Shown here: positions 35,301 through 44,872 of the stretch, one piece after another
How the letters are laid out: each line of letters starts with the position of its first letter
Position numbering within the stretch: position 1 is the stretch's first letter
Source: Cohnella lupini
GTDB taxonomy: Bacteria; Bacillota; Bacilli; Paenibacillales; Paenibacillaceae
Assembly (NCBI RefSeq): GCF_003386205.1
Contig: NZ_QRDY01000005.1
Coordinates: 62,001 to 126,000, forward strand
DNA length: 64,000 bases
Direction: 5' to 3'
Made by a program: the position numbers and the translations under genes
The notes under the pieces: model-generated
What the model saw: the letters and a program-made list of their open reading frames with translations, nothing else
Database searches by the model: none
What the model was told of the DNA's origin: nothing

Positions 35301-35858
35301 TTAAGCGCGCGAGATGTATTTGCCTTCGCGAGTATCGATGGATAATACGTCGCCTTCGTTGATGAACAAAGGAACTTGAACGGAGAAGCCGGTCTCCAGC
35401 TTAGCCGATTTGGTAGCGCCGGTAGCGGTACTGCCTTTGATTCCCGGCTCTGCTTCGACGACTTTAAGGTCCACGCTGTTCGGAATCGTAATTCCGATCA
35501 TCGTGCCTTGGTAGCTGGCGATATTGACGGTCATATTTTCCGTAAGGAAATTAATTTCCCATTCCAATTGGCTCTTCGTCAATTCGAATTGGTCGAACGT
35601 TTCGTTATCCATGAACGTGTACTCGGAACCCGAGTTGTACAGGTATTGAACGGCGCGGTTCTCGACGTGCGCGCGGACTACGTTCTCGCCGGCGCGGAAG
35701 GTTTTCTCGACAACGTTGCCGTTGCGCAGATTTTTCAGCTTGGAGCGGACGAACGCCGCGCCTTTGCCCGGTTTAACATGTTGGAAATCGAGCACGGTAT
35801 AGAGCCCGCCTTCTACTTCGATCGTCAAGCCTGTCTTAAATTCGTTTACGGAAATCAC
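35301..35858 (-). CDS. efp: Translation elongation factor P
   Basis: A 185-aa factor that relieves ribosome stalling at proline runs. The KOW-like domain I starts [19 protein letters not shown] and carries the loop [17 protein letters not shown] with the modifiable Lys32; domains II and III end [17 protein letters not shown]. It follows the peptidase gene yqhT by 35 bases, as in B. subtilis. Confidence 0.97.
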   Translation of the reverse strand: MISVNEFKTGLTIEVEGGLYTVLDFQHVKPGKGAAFVRSKLKNLRNGNVVEKTFRAGENVVRAHVENRAVQYLYNSGSEYTFMDNETFDQFELTKSQLEWEINFLTENMTVNIASYQGTMIGITIPNSVDLKVVEAEPGIKGSTATGATKSAKLETGFSVQVPLFINEGDVLSIDTREGKYISRA

Positions 35859-35893
35859 TTAAATACTCCTCCTGTAGAGACATTGCTCCATGA

Positions 35894-36967
35894 TTAGTCC
35901 AATACGATTAATTGTTTCGGCGAGCTAGTTAAAATTCGAATTCCCGCGTCGGTGATGACGATGTCGTCTTCGATCCTCACTCCGCCGAAGCCGGGGAGGT
36001 AGATGCCGGGTTCGACCGTCACCGTCATTCCGGGAACCAGAACGATGTCACCCGTTAAAGACAGCCGAGGCGCCTCATGAATTTCCATCCCGAGTCCGTG
36101 TCCCGTCCCATGGCCGAAATATTCACCATAACCATACCTTGTGATGATATCCCTCGTCAAGGCGTCGCCTTCTTTTCCCGTCATACCGGGAACCAGATGA
36201 TCTAACGCATACTGCTGGGCTTCCTTAACGATATCGTAAATTTCGCGGTGCTTGTCGCTTGGTTTGCCTACGACGACTGTACGCGTAATATCCGAGCAAT
36301 AGCCGTTATAGTATGCGCCGTAATCAAGCTTTACGAATTCGTCCCTGCCGATAATTCGGTCGCTGGCCACGCCGTGAGGAAGCGCGGAGCGTTCGCCGGA
36401 CGCGACGATCGTGTCGAAAGACGAGCTCGTCGCGCCTTGGGAGCGCATGAACACTTCAAGCTCCAAAGCGATGGCTTTCTCGCTTACGCCCGGTTTAATA
36501 TAACCGAGAATATGATCGAACGCCCGATCGGCCAAATTCGCCGCATCCTGCATAATCGCGAGCTCGCTTTCGTCCTTGATCATTCTAAGCTTCTCGACGA
36601 TGCCGTCTGATGGAAGAAGCTTCGCCGGACTCAAAGCCTTTTCCATGGCTATGTACGTCGCATAGGTAACATCCGATTCTTCGATCAACAAAGCTTCGAT
36701 TCCCCATTGCCGCAACAACTCGGCTACCGTGGCATGTACGCTCTGGCCGTGCTCCACGATCTGAAATCCTTGGGCTTGCTGGGGAGCCTGCTCCCGGTAG
36801 CGAAAATCCGTGATTAGCGCCGCATGATCCGCCGTAATAAGGACGACGCCCGAAGATCCGGTAAAGCCCGTCAAATATCGACGGTTAACGGGATGGGTAA
36901 CGAGAAGCGCCGTTCCTTCCGACTTGGCTATGGATTCCCTTAAGAGGGTAACGCGATTATTAGGCAT
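35894..36967 (-). CDS. Xaa-Pro aminopeptidase (M24 family, YqhT)
   Basis: A 357-aa metallopeptidase that removes the N-terminal residue before proline. The N-terminal creatinase-like domain (VTHPVNRRYLTGFTGSSGVVL) precedes the pita-bread domain with metal ligands in KLDYGAYYNGYCSDITR (two Asp), GHGTGHGLGMEIHE (His), VTVEPGIYLPG (Glu) and GVRIEDDIVI (Glu). It is the upstream neighbour of efp, and the pairing may be functional because both act on proline-rich proteins or peptides. Confidence 0.93.
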   Translation of the reverse strand: MPNNRVTLLRESIAKSEGTALLVTHPVNRRYLTGFTGSSGVVLITADHAALITDFRYREQAPQQAQGFQIVEHGQSVHATVAELLRQWGIEALLIEESDVTYATYIAMEKALSPAKLLPSDGIVEKLRMIKDESELAIMQDAANLADRAFDHILGYIKPGVSEKAIALELEVFMRSQGATSSSFDTIVASGERSALPHGVASDRIIGRDEFVKLDYGAYYNGYCSDITRTVVVGKPSDKHREIYDIVKEAQQYALDHLVPGMTGKEGDALTRDIITRYGYGEYFGHGTGHGLGMEIHEAPRLSLTGDIVLVPGMTVTVEPGIYLPGFGGVRIEDDIVITDAGIRILTSSPKQLIVLD

Positions 36968-37028
36968 GGTATAATTCCTCTCTTTCTCGACAACCTGTAT
37001 GATTCATCATTTTTGAAGTTCGAAATAG

Positions 37029-37487
37029 CTAACTCGCATTGATATCTTGTCCGGCTTGGATATGGCGACATAGCGCTTGCAACCCCAATTCGTAGCTGTC
37101 GGGGCCGAATCCCGCGATCTGACCGAGCGTTACGGCTGCCGTGACCGAAGTGTGCCGGAACGATTCCCGCTTGTGGATGTTGGATAGATGAACCTCGACT
37201 GCCGGAATCCCGACGGCCGATAATCCGTCCCGCAGAGCGTAGCTCGTATGAGTCAAAGCGCCGGGATTGATCAATATGCCGTCGCGTTTCCCGAATGCGG
37301 CGTGAATTTCATCTAATAGCGCGCCTTCGTGGTTGGATTGATAAAAATGCAACTCAGCTCCGAGCCGCGCCCCTAGCGCCTTAAGTCTGGTTTCAATCTC
37401 AGCTAAAGTGACAGCCCCGTAAATCCCGGGTTCGCGTATTCCGAGCATATTCAAATTAGGCCCGTTGATCACCAATATGCTTAGCAT
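37029..37487 (-). CDS. aroQ: Type II 3-dehydroquinate dehydratase
   Basis: A 152-aa dodecameric enzyme of the shikimate pathway (B. subtilis yqhS). It begins [21 protein letters not shown], has the catalytic Tyr in that segment, [31 protein letters not shown] and the His motif [17 protein letters not shown], interrupted here only by quoting. It lies between yqhR and the peptidase gene. Confidence 0.96.
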   Translation of the reverse strand: MLSILVINGPNLNMLGIREPGIYGAVTLAEIETRLKALGARLGAELHFYQSNHEGALLDEIHAAFGKRDGILINPGALTHTSYALRDGLSAVGIPAVEVHLSNIHKRESFRHTSVTAAVTLGQIAGFGPDSYELGLQALCRHIQAGQDINAS

Positions 37488-37606
37488 TTCCGTCCCTCTC
37501 CCCCCGCCGCTGGCCGCAATCGCATCGCGACCGGTTGACGTTTTCCCGAGTAAACTTCACCAGACATTGTAACATATTCCGGCTTCTCAGGAAAACGCTC
37601 CTTTCG

Positions 37607-38152
37607 TTAGGAGGCAGGCTGAGGATTTCCTTTTTTCGCTCCCGTCTTTGGCTCCCGCTCCGCTTCGTTATGAAGCTCGAACGCAATGCTGAACCCGATG
37701 AACAGTCCCCATAGCAGGAATAGACAAAGGTCGGTCGTGATGCTGTTCCAGCCGATCGTTCTAAGCTGAGGTACCGCTCCGACAAGCGGGCCGATAAACG
37801 CATATACCAGCCCCCACCATCCCGCACCGAACAGCAGCCCTGGCCATGGACCGCTCAACCGTCCCAAAATCGCTAAATAAACAAGAGCCGCAAGCATCGA
37901 CATGAAGATGAATGCCGCCAATCCCGCGGCTTGCCAGTAGAATCCTCCAAGGTTCGTCCTAATCGCGAACGGATCGAGCAAGAAGGCTTGAATGACGCTC
38001 GTAAAGTTCAAACCGGTCAGCAGCCATCGGACGAGACCCCATATCAGCCCCGCGAAAAAACCGATTTTCAAGCTGAACAGCACTGGGTTCGTAGGCTTGG
38101 GACTGTTGCCGTTTTTATCGGGATTGTCCGCCTCGGCATTCGCTCTTGTCAT
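37607..38152 (-). CDS. yqhR: YqhR family membrane protein
   Basis: A 181-aa protein with four hydrophobic segments (IGFFAGLIWGLVRWLL, AAGLAAFIFMSMLAALVYLAI, PGLLFGAGWWGLVYAFIGPL and LCLFLLWGLFIGFSIAF) and hydrophilic ends. It matches the YqhR family by content and by position between yqhS and yqhQ. The ATG at 38152 has GGGTGG upstream; the longer frame from 38236 has no site. Function unknown. Confidence 0.82.
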   Translation of the reverse strand: MTRANAEADNPDKNGNSPKPTNPVLFSLKIGFFAGLIWGLVRWLLTGLNFTSVIQAFLLDPFAIRTNLGGFYWQAAGLAAFIFMSMLAALVYLAILGRLSGPWPGLLFGAGWWGLVYAFIGPLVGAVPQLRTIGWNSITTDLCLFLLWGLFIGFSIAFELHNEAEREPKTGAKKGNPQPAS

Positions 38153-38340
38153 TATTCCACCCAACCTCGTAGAGATGATTTGGAAAATCTTCGGTTTAGT
38201 ATTGCTCGAAGGCCGACAATCTAATCGCTGGCGCAAGAGTCTTCCATTCCCTGTGGCTTTATAACCTTTAATCTAGTAAAATAGACGTACTTGGGCGGAA
38301 TTCATCCATCCAGAGTTTCAAGCAAAGCAGGTGGCCAAAC

Positions 38341-39276
38341 GTGTCCGAGAAATCTACCGCCGTCTATGGCGGACAAGCAGTAATAGAAGGCGTCATGTTT
38401 GCCGGCAAGCACGTTCACGTGACCGCCGTGCGTCGAAAGAATAAGGAAATCACGTTTCTTGAGGTTCCCAAGAAACCGACGCCGGTCCTTACAGCGATCA
38501 AAAAAATACCGTTCGTGCGGGGAATCGTGGGAATTATCGAATCCGCAGCCAAGGGATCCCAGCATTTGACTTATTCTGCCGAAGCTTACGCCGAAGACGA
38601 AACGACGCCCGAAGATGCGGCCAAACCTAAGCAAAAGGAACGTTGGAATCTCACCATGATTCTAGGCGTGGCTCTTGTGGGTATACTATCCTTTGTCGTC
38701 GGAAAACTTATTTTTACATTAGTGCCGGCATTCGTGGAAAGTTTGATCTTTGGACAATACTTCGAGAATAAGATACTACACAACCTGCTGGAAGGCGCTA
38801 TCAAGATCGTTTTCCTGCTTTGCTATCTTTGGTTCATTTCGCAAACCCCGTTGATCAAGAGACTATTTCAATACCATGGCGCCGAGCACAAAGTTATCAG
38901 CGCTTACGAAGCCGGTTCGGAGTTAACCGTCGACGCGGTGCAGAAGTACAGTCGGCTTCATTACCGGTGCGGTAGCAGTTTCATTATTTTCACCGTTATC
39001 GTCGGCGTTATCATCTATTCCTTCTTCACTTGGGATACTATGGGCGAAAGAATCCTTCAACGCATTATTCTGTTGCCAGTAGTCCTAGGCGTTTCCTACG
39101 AAGTGCTTAGATGGACGAATGCTTTGAGGGACGTTCCGGTATTGAAATGGCTCGGAGCTCCGGGCTTATGGTTGCAGCTTCTTACGACCAAAGAACCACT
39201 TGATGACCAGGTCGCCGTTTCCATCGCATCCTTCAACAGAATGAGGGAATTGGACCGGCAGGTCAGCCCAAACTGA
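38341..39276 (+). CDS. yqhQ: DUF1385 membrane protein YqhQ
   Basis: A 311-aa polytopic protein of the DUF1385 family. It opens YGGQAVIEGVMFAGK, a family hallmark, and carries FQYHGAEHKVISAYEAG and YSRLHYRCGSSF, with His and Glu residues that might bind metal. About four transmembrane helices are seen. It starts with GTG at 38341 after AGGTGG and is divergent from yqhR. Function is not established. Confidence 0.9.
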   Translation: MSEKSTAVYGGQAVIEGVMFAGKHVHVTAVRRKNKEITFLEVPKKPTPVLTAIKKIPFVRGIVGIIESAAKGSQHLTYSAEAYAEDETTPEDAAKPKQKERWNLTMILGVALVGILSFVVGKLIFTLVPAFVESLIFGQYFENKILHNLLEGAIKIVFLLCYLWFISQTPLIKRLFQYHGAEHKVISAYEAGSELTVDAVQKYSRLHYRCGSSFIIFTVIVGVIIYSFFTWDTMGERILQRIILLPVVLGVSYEVLRWTNALRDVPVLKWLGAPGLWLQLLTTKEPLDDQVAVSIASFNRMRELDRQVSPN

Positions 39277-39349
39277 TTAATGTTTCGTGCGTCGATTAAT
39301 TAATCGCAATTTCGCATCGCTCGATCCGTTTCATAGGAGGAGGAGTAAA

Positions 39350-39661
39350 ATGAGAAACCGAATCCAACCTTGGTTTGCCGTCGTGTTGGTGTTTATGGCT
39401 ATCGGCGTGGCTACCAGCTTTTTTCAAGGATCTACGCAGTCGTGGCTCATTCCCCTTTCGCTTGTGGCTATCGTTTTCTTGCTGTATAAATTCCCTCCGT
39501 CCAGATGGAAGTCCCCGCCTAACCGCGGACGTTCCCAGGGCAAAGGGCCTCGCCCGGATTTTCGCCGCACGGGAGCCAAGCCGGACAAACGCCGTCCTTC
39601 CCCGTTCACGGTCATTGAAGGACGCAAGAACAAGGATGACGAACCGCCGCGTTATCATTAA
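39350..39661 (+). CDS. Small membrane protein with basic tail
   Basis: A 103-aa protein with two transmembrane helices (PWFAVVLVFMAIGVATSFF and WLIPLSLVAIVFLLYKF) and a strongly basic Pro/Arg/Lys-rich tail. AGGAGGAG precedes the ATG at 39350. It occupies the place of yqhP in the B. subtilis order but I cannot confirm homology. It ends 11 bases before a strong terminator. Confidence 0.75.
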   Translation: MRNRIQPWFAVVLVFMAIGVATSFFQGSTQSWLIPLSLVAIVFLLYKFPPSRWKSPPNRGRSQGKGPRPDFRRTGAKPDKRRPSPFTVIEGRKNKDDEPPRYH

Positions 39662-39671
39662 CAAACCAAGT

Positions 39672-39725
39672 AAACCCGCCTTGCCGACTGGATCTCGATC
39701 CAGTGGCAAGGCGGGTTTTTTATTT
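39672..39725 (+). terminator. Strong bidirectional terminator
   Basis: A stem of about 18 pairs (AAACCCGCCTTGCC arm from 39672; mate ending near 39719) flanked by TTTTTTATTTT on the plus side. It separates the yqhQ unit from the convergent patatin gene. Confidence 0.9.
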
Positions 39726-39727
39726 TC

Positions 39728-40687
39728 CTATCGGGTGGAAAACGATACCTTGAGCTTCCCTTGCTTGCGGTCCCAGCTTTGGAAAAACTTTTCCCCGGCC
39801 GAAAGTCCCGATTCATATAAGTCATTGCTTAATTGCGGCGACAAATTAAACTGCGTGCTGCTAACCCCAAGCGAAGGAATTTTAATGGTGCGGATCAGAT
39901 TGTGCTTCTCGATATACCGCTCATCGTGCGCGCTAAGCATCGTATCGAACATGGCTTGGAACATCGTGATGGGCCCAACGATGGAATGAGGCTGCGCTTC
40001 CGTTCGGCCAACCATCTGAAAACCGATTACGGGTATCGGCGTTCCCGCTTGGACGTCGTCTTCGAACAACCATAGAGGAAAATTGCTCAGCAGTCCCCCG
40101 TCCACGATATAGGAGCTTATGGTTTTTACATCGTTTTTCTTCCTATTCTTAAGCGGTTGTTTAAGGATAACCGGATCGAAGAAATACGGAATGCTCGTGC
40201 TCATTCGGATGGCTCGCGAAACGGGGAGTTCGCCCGGATCGATTCCATATTGGGTGATGTCGTTCGGCAGTACGAGCAGCCTGCCGTTCGTAATGTCGGA
40301 AGCTACGATCCGTAGCTTCCCGACGGGTAAATCTGCGAAGTTCCTGATTCCCTTCGCTCCGAGCAGTCCATCGATCCATTGTTCCACGGCATCCCCGGAA
40401 TATAATCCTTTTCGCAACAGCAAACGCGCAGCCGGTCCGATAAATTTCGTATCGAATACGGGATTACGCTTTAAGAGCTTCCGAAAGGGAGTCTTCTCAA
40501 TTAATTCCCTCATTTCCATCGCCGAGTAACCGGCAGCCAGAAGCGCTGCGACAATACTTCCGGATGAAGTTCCCGCGATACGGTTGAACACGATTCCGCA
40601 CCGCTCCGCCGCGCGTACCGCCCCCGTGAGCGATATGCCTTTCACGCCTCCGCCTTCGAAGACGGCGTTCACAGGAGTCGTTTGCAT
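39728..40687 (-). CDS. Patatin-like phospholipase
   Basis: A 319-aa lipid acyl hydrolase. It shows the oxyanion hole FEGGGVKGISLTGAV, the nucleophile Ser in AGTSSGSIVAALL, and the catalytic Asp in YIVDGGLLSNFPLWLF. The ATG at 40687 (MQTTPV) has GGAGGG upstream; the 19-residue extension from 40744 is not supported. B. subtilis YqhO, a patatin, lies at the same place next to mntR. Confidence 0.9.
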   Translation of the reverse strand: MQTTPVNAVFEGGGVKGISLTGAVRAAERCGIVFNRIAGTSSGSIVAALLAAGYSAMEMRELIEKTPFRKLLKRNPVFDTKFIGPAARLLLRKGLYSGDAVEQWIDGLLGAKGIRNFADLPVGKLRIVASDITNGRLLVLPNDITQYGIDPGELPVSRAIRMSTSIPYFFDPVILKQPLKNRKKNDVKTISSYIVDGGLLSNFPLWLFEDDVQAGTPIPVIGFQMVGRTEAQPHSIVGPITMFQAMFDTMLSAHDERYIEKHNLIRTIKIPSLGVSSTQFNLSPQLSNDLYESGLSAGEKFFQSWDRKQGKLKVSFSTR

Positions 40688-40776
40688 TGGATTTCCCTCC
40701 GCCCGGCGGTTCGGTTCGCCAATATCCGCCTCGCTAACATCCATATGCGTCTATTTACATGCCTAATACAATTAAT

Positions 40777-40818
40777 AAAGCTGCCTATCCGAGGTTTTCC
40801 CCCAGGAAAGGCAGCTTT
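40777..40818 (-). terminator. Terminator after mntR
   Basis: A 10-bp stem AAAGCTGCCT (40777-40786) with AGGCAGCTTT (40809-40818); the minus side continues TTTATTAATT. Confidence 0.65.
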
Positions 40819-40854
40819 GTCCGTTCTTTTGACTTTGTATGGTTGTTCAATCCT

Positions 40855-41277
40855 TCAATCATTATCCAGTTCGGAGCGTATCCGGCTTAGTTCCTCTCCG
40901 CGCGAAGAATCCCGGTTGAAGTACTCGACTAAGGTTTCGATGCACGTAATCGAATCCCAGCTCAGATGGTGCTCAATTCCTTCTACGTCCCCGTAAATCT
41001 TATCTTCCTGAACACCGATAATGTGCAGAAAGGTTTCAAGAAGATGATGCCGGTCGACCAACCTTTTACCCATTTTCTTCCCTTTGTTCGTCAGGACAAG
41101 GCCTCGATACTTCTCGTATATGAGGTAGTTATCCTTATCCAGCTTCTGGATCATCTTCGTAACCGATGAAGGATGCACTTCCAGCCCCTCGGCAATATCG
41201 GAGACGCGGGCATACCCCTTGTCCTCGATCAACCGATAGATCCGTTCCAAATAATCTTCCATGCTTGGGGTCGGCAA
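40855..41277 (-). CDS. mntR: Manganese transport regulator MntR
   Basis: A DtxR-family repressor of 140 aa that senses Mn(II) and shuts off manganese uptake. It opens [21 protein letters not shown] and is nearly identical to B. subtilis MntR in the helix-turn-helix ([20 protein letters not shown]) and in the metal ligands (Asp of [28 protein letters not shown]). It starts with TTG at 41277 behind AAGGGGG. No manganese transporter is beside it. Confidence 0.96.
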   Translation of the reverse strand: MPTPSMEDYLERIYRLIEDKGYARVSDIAEGLEVHPSSVTKMIQKLDKDNYLIYEKYRGLVLTNKGKKMGKRLVDRHHLLETFLHIIGVQEDKIYGDVEGIEHHLSWDSITCIETLVEYFNRDSSRGEELSRIRSELDND

Positions 41278-41423
41278 AGCAAATCCCCCTTTCCATCAAT
41301 ATCATACACTGCCCTGCGGTCGCGGAGCAAGTCCCGAAGTGTCGAAAAGAATCGGAGTCCCCCGCATAACGCATAATAACAGTTCAAAACCATTAACCTA
41401 TTCCGGAAGGAGGGTGCATCTCG

Positions 41424-42494
41424 ATGAACACGACCGTAACGGATGCCCCGTCGCGTCAAGCGAAGGAAACGGCTCTATTCGTTCCCGAGCTCGTTTATTT
41501 CGAACCTGCGGCGCTGGAGTATCCGAAAGGCCGACGAATCCTTGAATGGGTCAAGGAACGCGGCTTGCCTTATCAAATGACTACTTCGCACAATCGAATT
41601 ACGAATCTGCCGGGCGAGACGGAATCCGAGCAATACAAAATTGCCAAGCGAACGTTAGTGGTCGGTATTCGCAAGACATTAAAGTTCGATACGTCCAAAC
41701 CGTCCGCCGAATACGCGATGCCTCTTGCCACGGGATGCATGGGTCACTGCCATTATTGTTATTTGCAAACGACGCTCGGAGCAAAGCCTTACATCCGCGT
41801 ATACGTCAATATTGACGAAATCTTGCAAGCCGCGCAGCGATATATCGACGAGCGAGCGCCTGAGATCACCAGGTTCGAAGCTGCCTGCACCTCCGACCCG
41901 ATCGGATTGGAGCACTTGTCGGGCTCGCTGGCCGATGCGATTACTTTCATGGCGGACCAGCCTCTAGGAAGGCTCCGTTTCGTCACGAAATTCCATCACG
42001 TCGATTCCTTGCTGCCCCTTTGGCATAACGGGAATACGCGCATTCGATTTAGCGTGAACGCGGATTACGTAATCAAAAATTTCGAGCCCGCCACCTCCCG
42101 TTTCCACGAAAGAATCGAAGCCGCCGGCAAAATCGGACGAGCGGGATATCCCCTCGGCTTTATTATCGCGCCTATTATTTGGTACGACGGCTGGGAGGCT
42201 GGCTACGGCGAACTGTTGGCGAAGCTGGCGGAGGCATTACCTCCGGAAGCGACTCGCGACCTGACCTTCGAGCTTATTCAACACCGGTTCACGAAGACGG
42301 CCAAAACGATCATCGAAAAAAGATATCCCAAATCCAAACTCGAGATGGACGAAGAGAAACGCAAGAAAAAATGGGGACGCTGGGGACAGCACAAATACGT
42401 TTATCCGGATGAACAAGCCGAAGCGCTCCGCGAGTTCATCACGGAGCGCATCTTCGAACATTTTCCCGAAGCTAAGCTGGAATATTTCACTTAG
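41424..42494 (+). CDS. splB: Spore photoproduct lyase
   Basis: A radical-SAM enzyme of 356 aa that reverses the thymine dimer 5-thyminyl-5,6-dihydrothymine in germinating spores. The iron-sulfur cluster motif CX3CX2C is at Cys105, Cys109 and Cys112 (GCMGHCHYCYLQTT). A further Cys155 (EAACTSDPIG) corresponds to the hydrogen-donor Cys141 of B. subtilis. GGAGG precedes the ATG. It is divergent from mntR, and ccdA lies convergent 15 bases downstream. Confidence 0.96.
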   Translation: MNTTVTDAPSRQAKETALFVPELVYFEPAALEYPKGRRILEWVKERGLPYQMTTSHNRITNLPGETESEQYKIAKRTLVVGIRKTLKFDTSKPSAEYAMPLATGCMGHCHYCYLQTTLGAKPYIRVYVNIDEILQAAQRYIDERAPEITRFEAACTSDPIGLEHLSGSLADAITFMADQPLGRLRFVTKFHHVDSLLPLWHNGNTRIRFSVNADYVIKNFEPATSRFHERIEAAGKIGRAGYPLGFIIAPIIWYDGWEAGYGELLAKLAEALPPEATRDLTFELIQHRFTKTAKTIIEKRYPKSKLEMDEEKRKKKWGRWGQHKYVYPDEQAEALREFITERIFEHFPEAKLEYFT

Positions 42495-42509
42495 AGAACG
42501 AAGCGTAAG

Positions 42510-43217
42510 TTAGCCCAGCCAAGTTGGAGTTATCCCCTGCAACCAAATGGTTATCGAAGTCATTTTGTCCGTGAACAGGAGCATGCCCATCAGGATCATG
42601 ATCGCGCCGCCTATCTTCATGAGCGCGTTGGAATATTTCAATATCCAGCGCGCCGTGCCGAGGAAGAAGGCAAGCACGAAGAACGGAACCGCGAATCCGA
42701 GCGAATAAGCCGTCGTTAATCCTACCCAAGTTCCCGGATGGCTCGCGGCTAATAACAGGATGGATCCCAAAATAGGACCTACGCAAGGCGACCATCCGGC
42801 CGAGAAGCCGATCCCGAATACGAATGAGCCCAAATACCCGGCCGGTTTCCACTTCATGTTCAGCTTTCGCTCCTTCAACAGAAGCTGAGGCTGAAATATC
42901 CCCATCAGGAACAGCCCCATAAGAACGATGAAAATCGACGAAATTCTGCGAATCGTATCCTGATAATCGCGAAAAGCATCCGCGAACACGTTGGCTCCAT
43001 AAGCAAGCCCGAAAAAAATAACGGAAAAGCCCAAAATGAAAAAGAACGTATGGCTCATCGTTTTGAATCTCATGCTTCGACTCGTATCCGTTTTGATTTG
43101 ATTCACGGAAACTCCCGTTATGTAAGATAGATACGCGGGATATAAGGGCAAGCAGCAGGGCGAGATGAATGAAGCGAATCCTGCAGCGAATGCGATGCCG
43201 ACGTTAACGTCCGCCAT
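42510..43217 (-). CDS. CcdA-type cytochrome c biogenesis/thiol transporter
   Basis: A 235-aa membrane protein of the DsbD/CcdA family, which carries electrons across the membrane to keep exported thiols reduced. Six helices are seen. The first redox Cys is in FASFISPCCLPLYPAYLSYI (Cys pair near residues 21-22) and the second in GFSAGWSPCVGPILG. In Bacillus, CcdA serves cytochrome c maturation and spore cortex formation through StoA; which applies here is not shown. The ATG follows AGGAGG. It lies downstream of znuB, 21 bases away. Confidence 0.88.
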   Translation of the reverse strand: MADVNVGIAFAAGFASFISPCCLPLYPAYLSYITGVSVNQIKTDTSRSMRFKTMSHTFFFILGFSVIFFGLAYGANVFADAFRDYQDTIRRISSIFIVLMGLFLMGIFQPQLLLKERKLNMKWKPAGYLGSFVFGIGFSAGWSPCVGPILGSILLLAASHPGTWVGLTTAYSLGFAVPFFVLAFFLGTARWILKYSNALMKIGGAIMILMGMLLFTDKMTSITIWLQGITPTWLG

Positions 43218-43238
43218 GGTGCGATTTCCTCCTTCGGG

Positions 43239-44042
43239 CTACGCCCGCATAATGCGCGTCGTCGTGATCGACACGATGAGAATGCCGATCAGTAACAGCA
43301 CGATCGTTCCTCCCGGAGCCAAATTCCATACCCCCGCGATCCACAAGCCCGCTAACACCGCAGCTTCGCCGACCAGGACGACCAATATAACCGCCTGCTT
43401 GAAGCTGCGGGATAAGGTTAGTCCGATCGCGGCGGGAATCGTCAGCAACGCGGATACTAGCAATGCACCTACGATTTTTATAGAAGCGCTAATGACTAAG
43501 GCGGTCAGGATACTGAGCATGATATTGAAGTATTTTACGGGCAAGCCGCTGACGGCAGCCGCTTCTTCGTCGAAGGTCAGAAGGAAAAGCTCTTTTTTAT
43601 GTATGAGCACCGTCGTCAGGACGATGATCGTCACGCCCGCGATGACCCAAATATCCGTTTGATTAAGCGTATAGATACTTCCGAATAAATAAGAGGTCAC
43701 ATTCATTTTGAAGCTCTTGCCCATCGTGAACAACAAGGAAGCGAGGGCGATTCCACCCGACATAATGATAGCTATGGATAATTCCGCATAAGTACGATAT
43801 GCCCTGCGCAGCACCTCTATCGCGAACGATGCCAATATCGCGAACACTAGCCCGACCGCGACGGGGTAGATATGGATGAGGAAGCCTAAAGCGACTCCGG
43901 CTATGCTCACGTGCGCCAATGTGTCTCCGATCATCGCCAGGCGCCTAAGCACTAGGAATAGACCCATAAGCGGAGCCGTCACCGCGATAAGAGCTCCGCC
44001 GATCAATGCCCTTTGAAAAAATTCCGCCGTCAAAATATCCAA
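43239..44042 (-). CDS. znuB: Zinc ABC transporter permease
   Basis: A 267-aa permease of the ABC-3 metal family with about eight helices. Typical segments are RLAMIGDTLAHVSIAGVALGF and ALLVSALLTIPAAIGLTLSRSF. It is encoded six bases after znuC and is thus in the same operon. Family members carry zinc or manganese; zinc is preferred here because of the binding protein and the Zur gene. Confidence 0.9.
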   Translation of the reverse strand: MDILTAEFFQRALIGGALIAVTAPLMGLFLVLRRLAMIGDTLAHVSIAGVALGFLIHIYPVAVGLVFAILASFAIEVLRRAYRTYAELSIAIIMSGGIALASLLFTMGKSFKMNVTSYLFGSIYTLNQTDIWVIAGVTIIVLTTVLIHKKELFLLTFDEEAAAVSGLPVKYFNIMLSILTALVISASIKIVGALLVSALLTIPAAIGLTLSRSFKQAVILVVLVGEAAVLAGLWIAGVWNLAPGGTIVLLLIGILIVSITTTRIMRA

Positions 44043-44048
44043 CCTAGA

Positions 44049-44819
44049 TTAACCTTCTTTCCTTAAGGAATGCAGCAGATCCGTTCCATCGCAATCCTCA
44101 AGATCATGGGAGTGCCGTACGTAGAACGAGAGCTTGCCGCTTTGTTCTTTCGGCTCCTGCCCTAAGTAGGATCTCACCATGTCCATATCGTGCGACACCA
44201 TCAAAAAAGTAATATTATGCCGCTGATGCATATGCTTGATCATATGGAAAAAGCTCTGTTGCGTCTCTACGTCTATGCCCGATAACGGCTCGTCCAGAAT
44301 GAGGAGCTTCGGATTGTTGATGAGCGCGCGCGCCAGAAATACGCGCTGCTGTTGGCCGCCGGATAAAGCTCCGATTCTCTTGTCTCCAAGGTCTTGGATT
44401 TTCAAAGCGCCGAGCGCGTCTTCGCTCCTGCTGACGTCTTCTTTGGACAGTCGGCGAAACATCTTATTCCGGCCGTATAAACCCGACAACACTACTTCCC
44501 TGACCGTTGCCGGAAAGAGCGGATTAAAATGATTCCTCTGAGGGACGTAGCCGATTTGATTCCAATCTTTGAATTGCGCGGCTGGTTTGCCGAACAAGGA
44601 AATCGAGCCCTTTTGCGGCCGGTTAAGACCGACGATCATCCTAAGCAGCGTCGTTTTACCCGCCCCGTTGGATCCGATAAGACCTACGAAATCACGCTCC
44701 ATGATTTTGAAGGAGACGTCGGACATAATGACCTGCGAGTCGAACGAAAAAGAAACTCCGTCCAATTTAACGATCTCCTGGTGGCATCCCGCCTGCTGTA
44801 TCGTATCTCTATTAATCAT
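44049..44819 (-). CDS. znuC: Zinc ABC transporter ATP-binding protein
   Basis: A 256-aa ATPase. Walker A is GSNGAGKTTLLRM, the Q-loop region is GYVPQRNHFNPLFPATVREVV broken by the Q, the signature is LSGGQQQRVFLARAL, and Walker B is LLILDEPLSGID. The C-terminal tail holds several His and acidic residues (YVRHSHDLEDCDGTD), as in some metal transporters. It sits between znuA and znuB, 53 bases after znuA. Confidence 0.92.
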   Translation of the reverse strand: MINRDTIQQAGCHQEIVKLDGVSFSFDSQVIMSDVSFKIMERDFVGLIGSNGAGKTTLLRMIVGLNRPQKGSISLFGKPAAQFKDWNQIGYVPQRNHFNPLFPATVREVVLSGLYGRNKMFRRLSKEDVSRSEDALGALKIQDLGDKRIGALSGGQQQRVFLARALINNPKLLILDEPLSGIDVETQQSFFHMIKHMHQRHNITFLMVSHDMDMVRSYLGQEPKEQSGKLSFYVRHSHDLEDCDGTDLLHSLRKEG

Positions 44820-44872
44820 GCAGGGTACTCCTCTTCGTTGCCGGCTTAAAGCCGTATATCCTCTATGTTAGT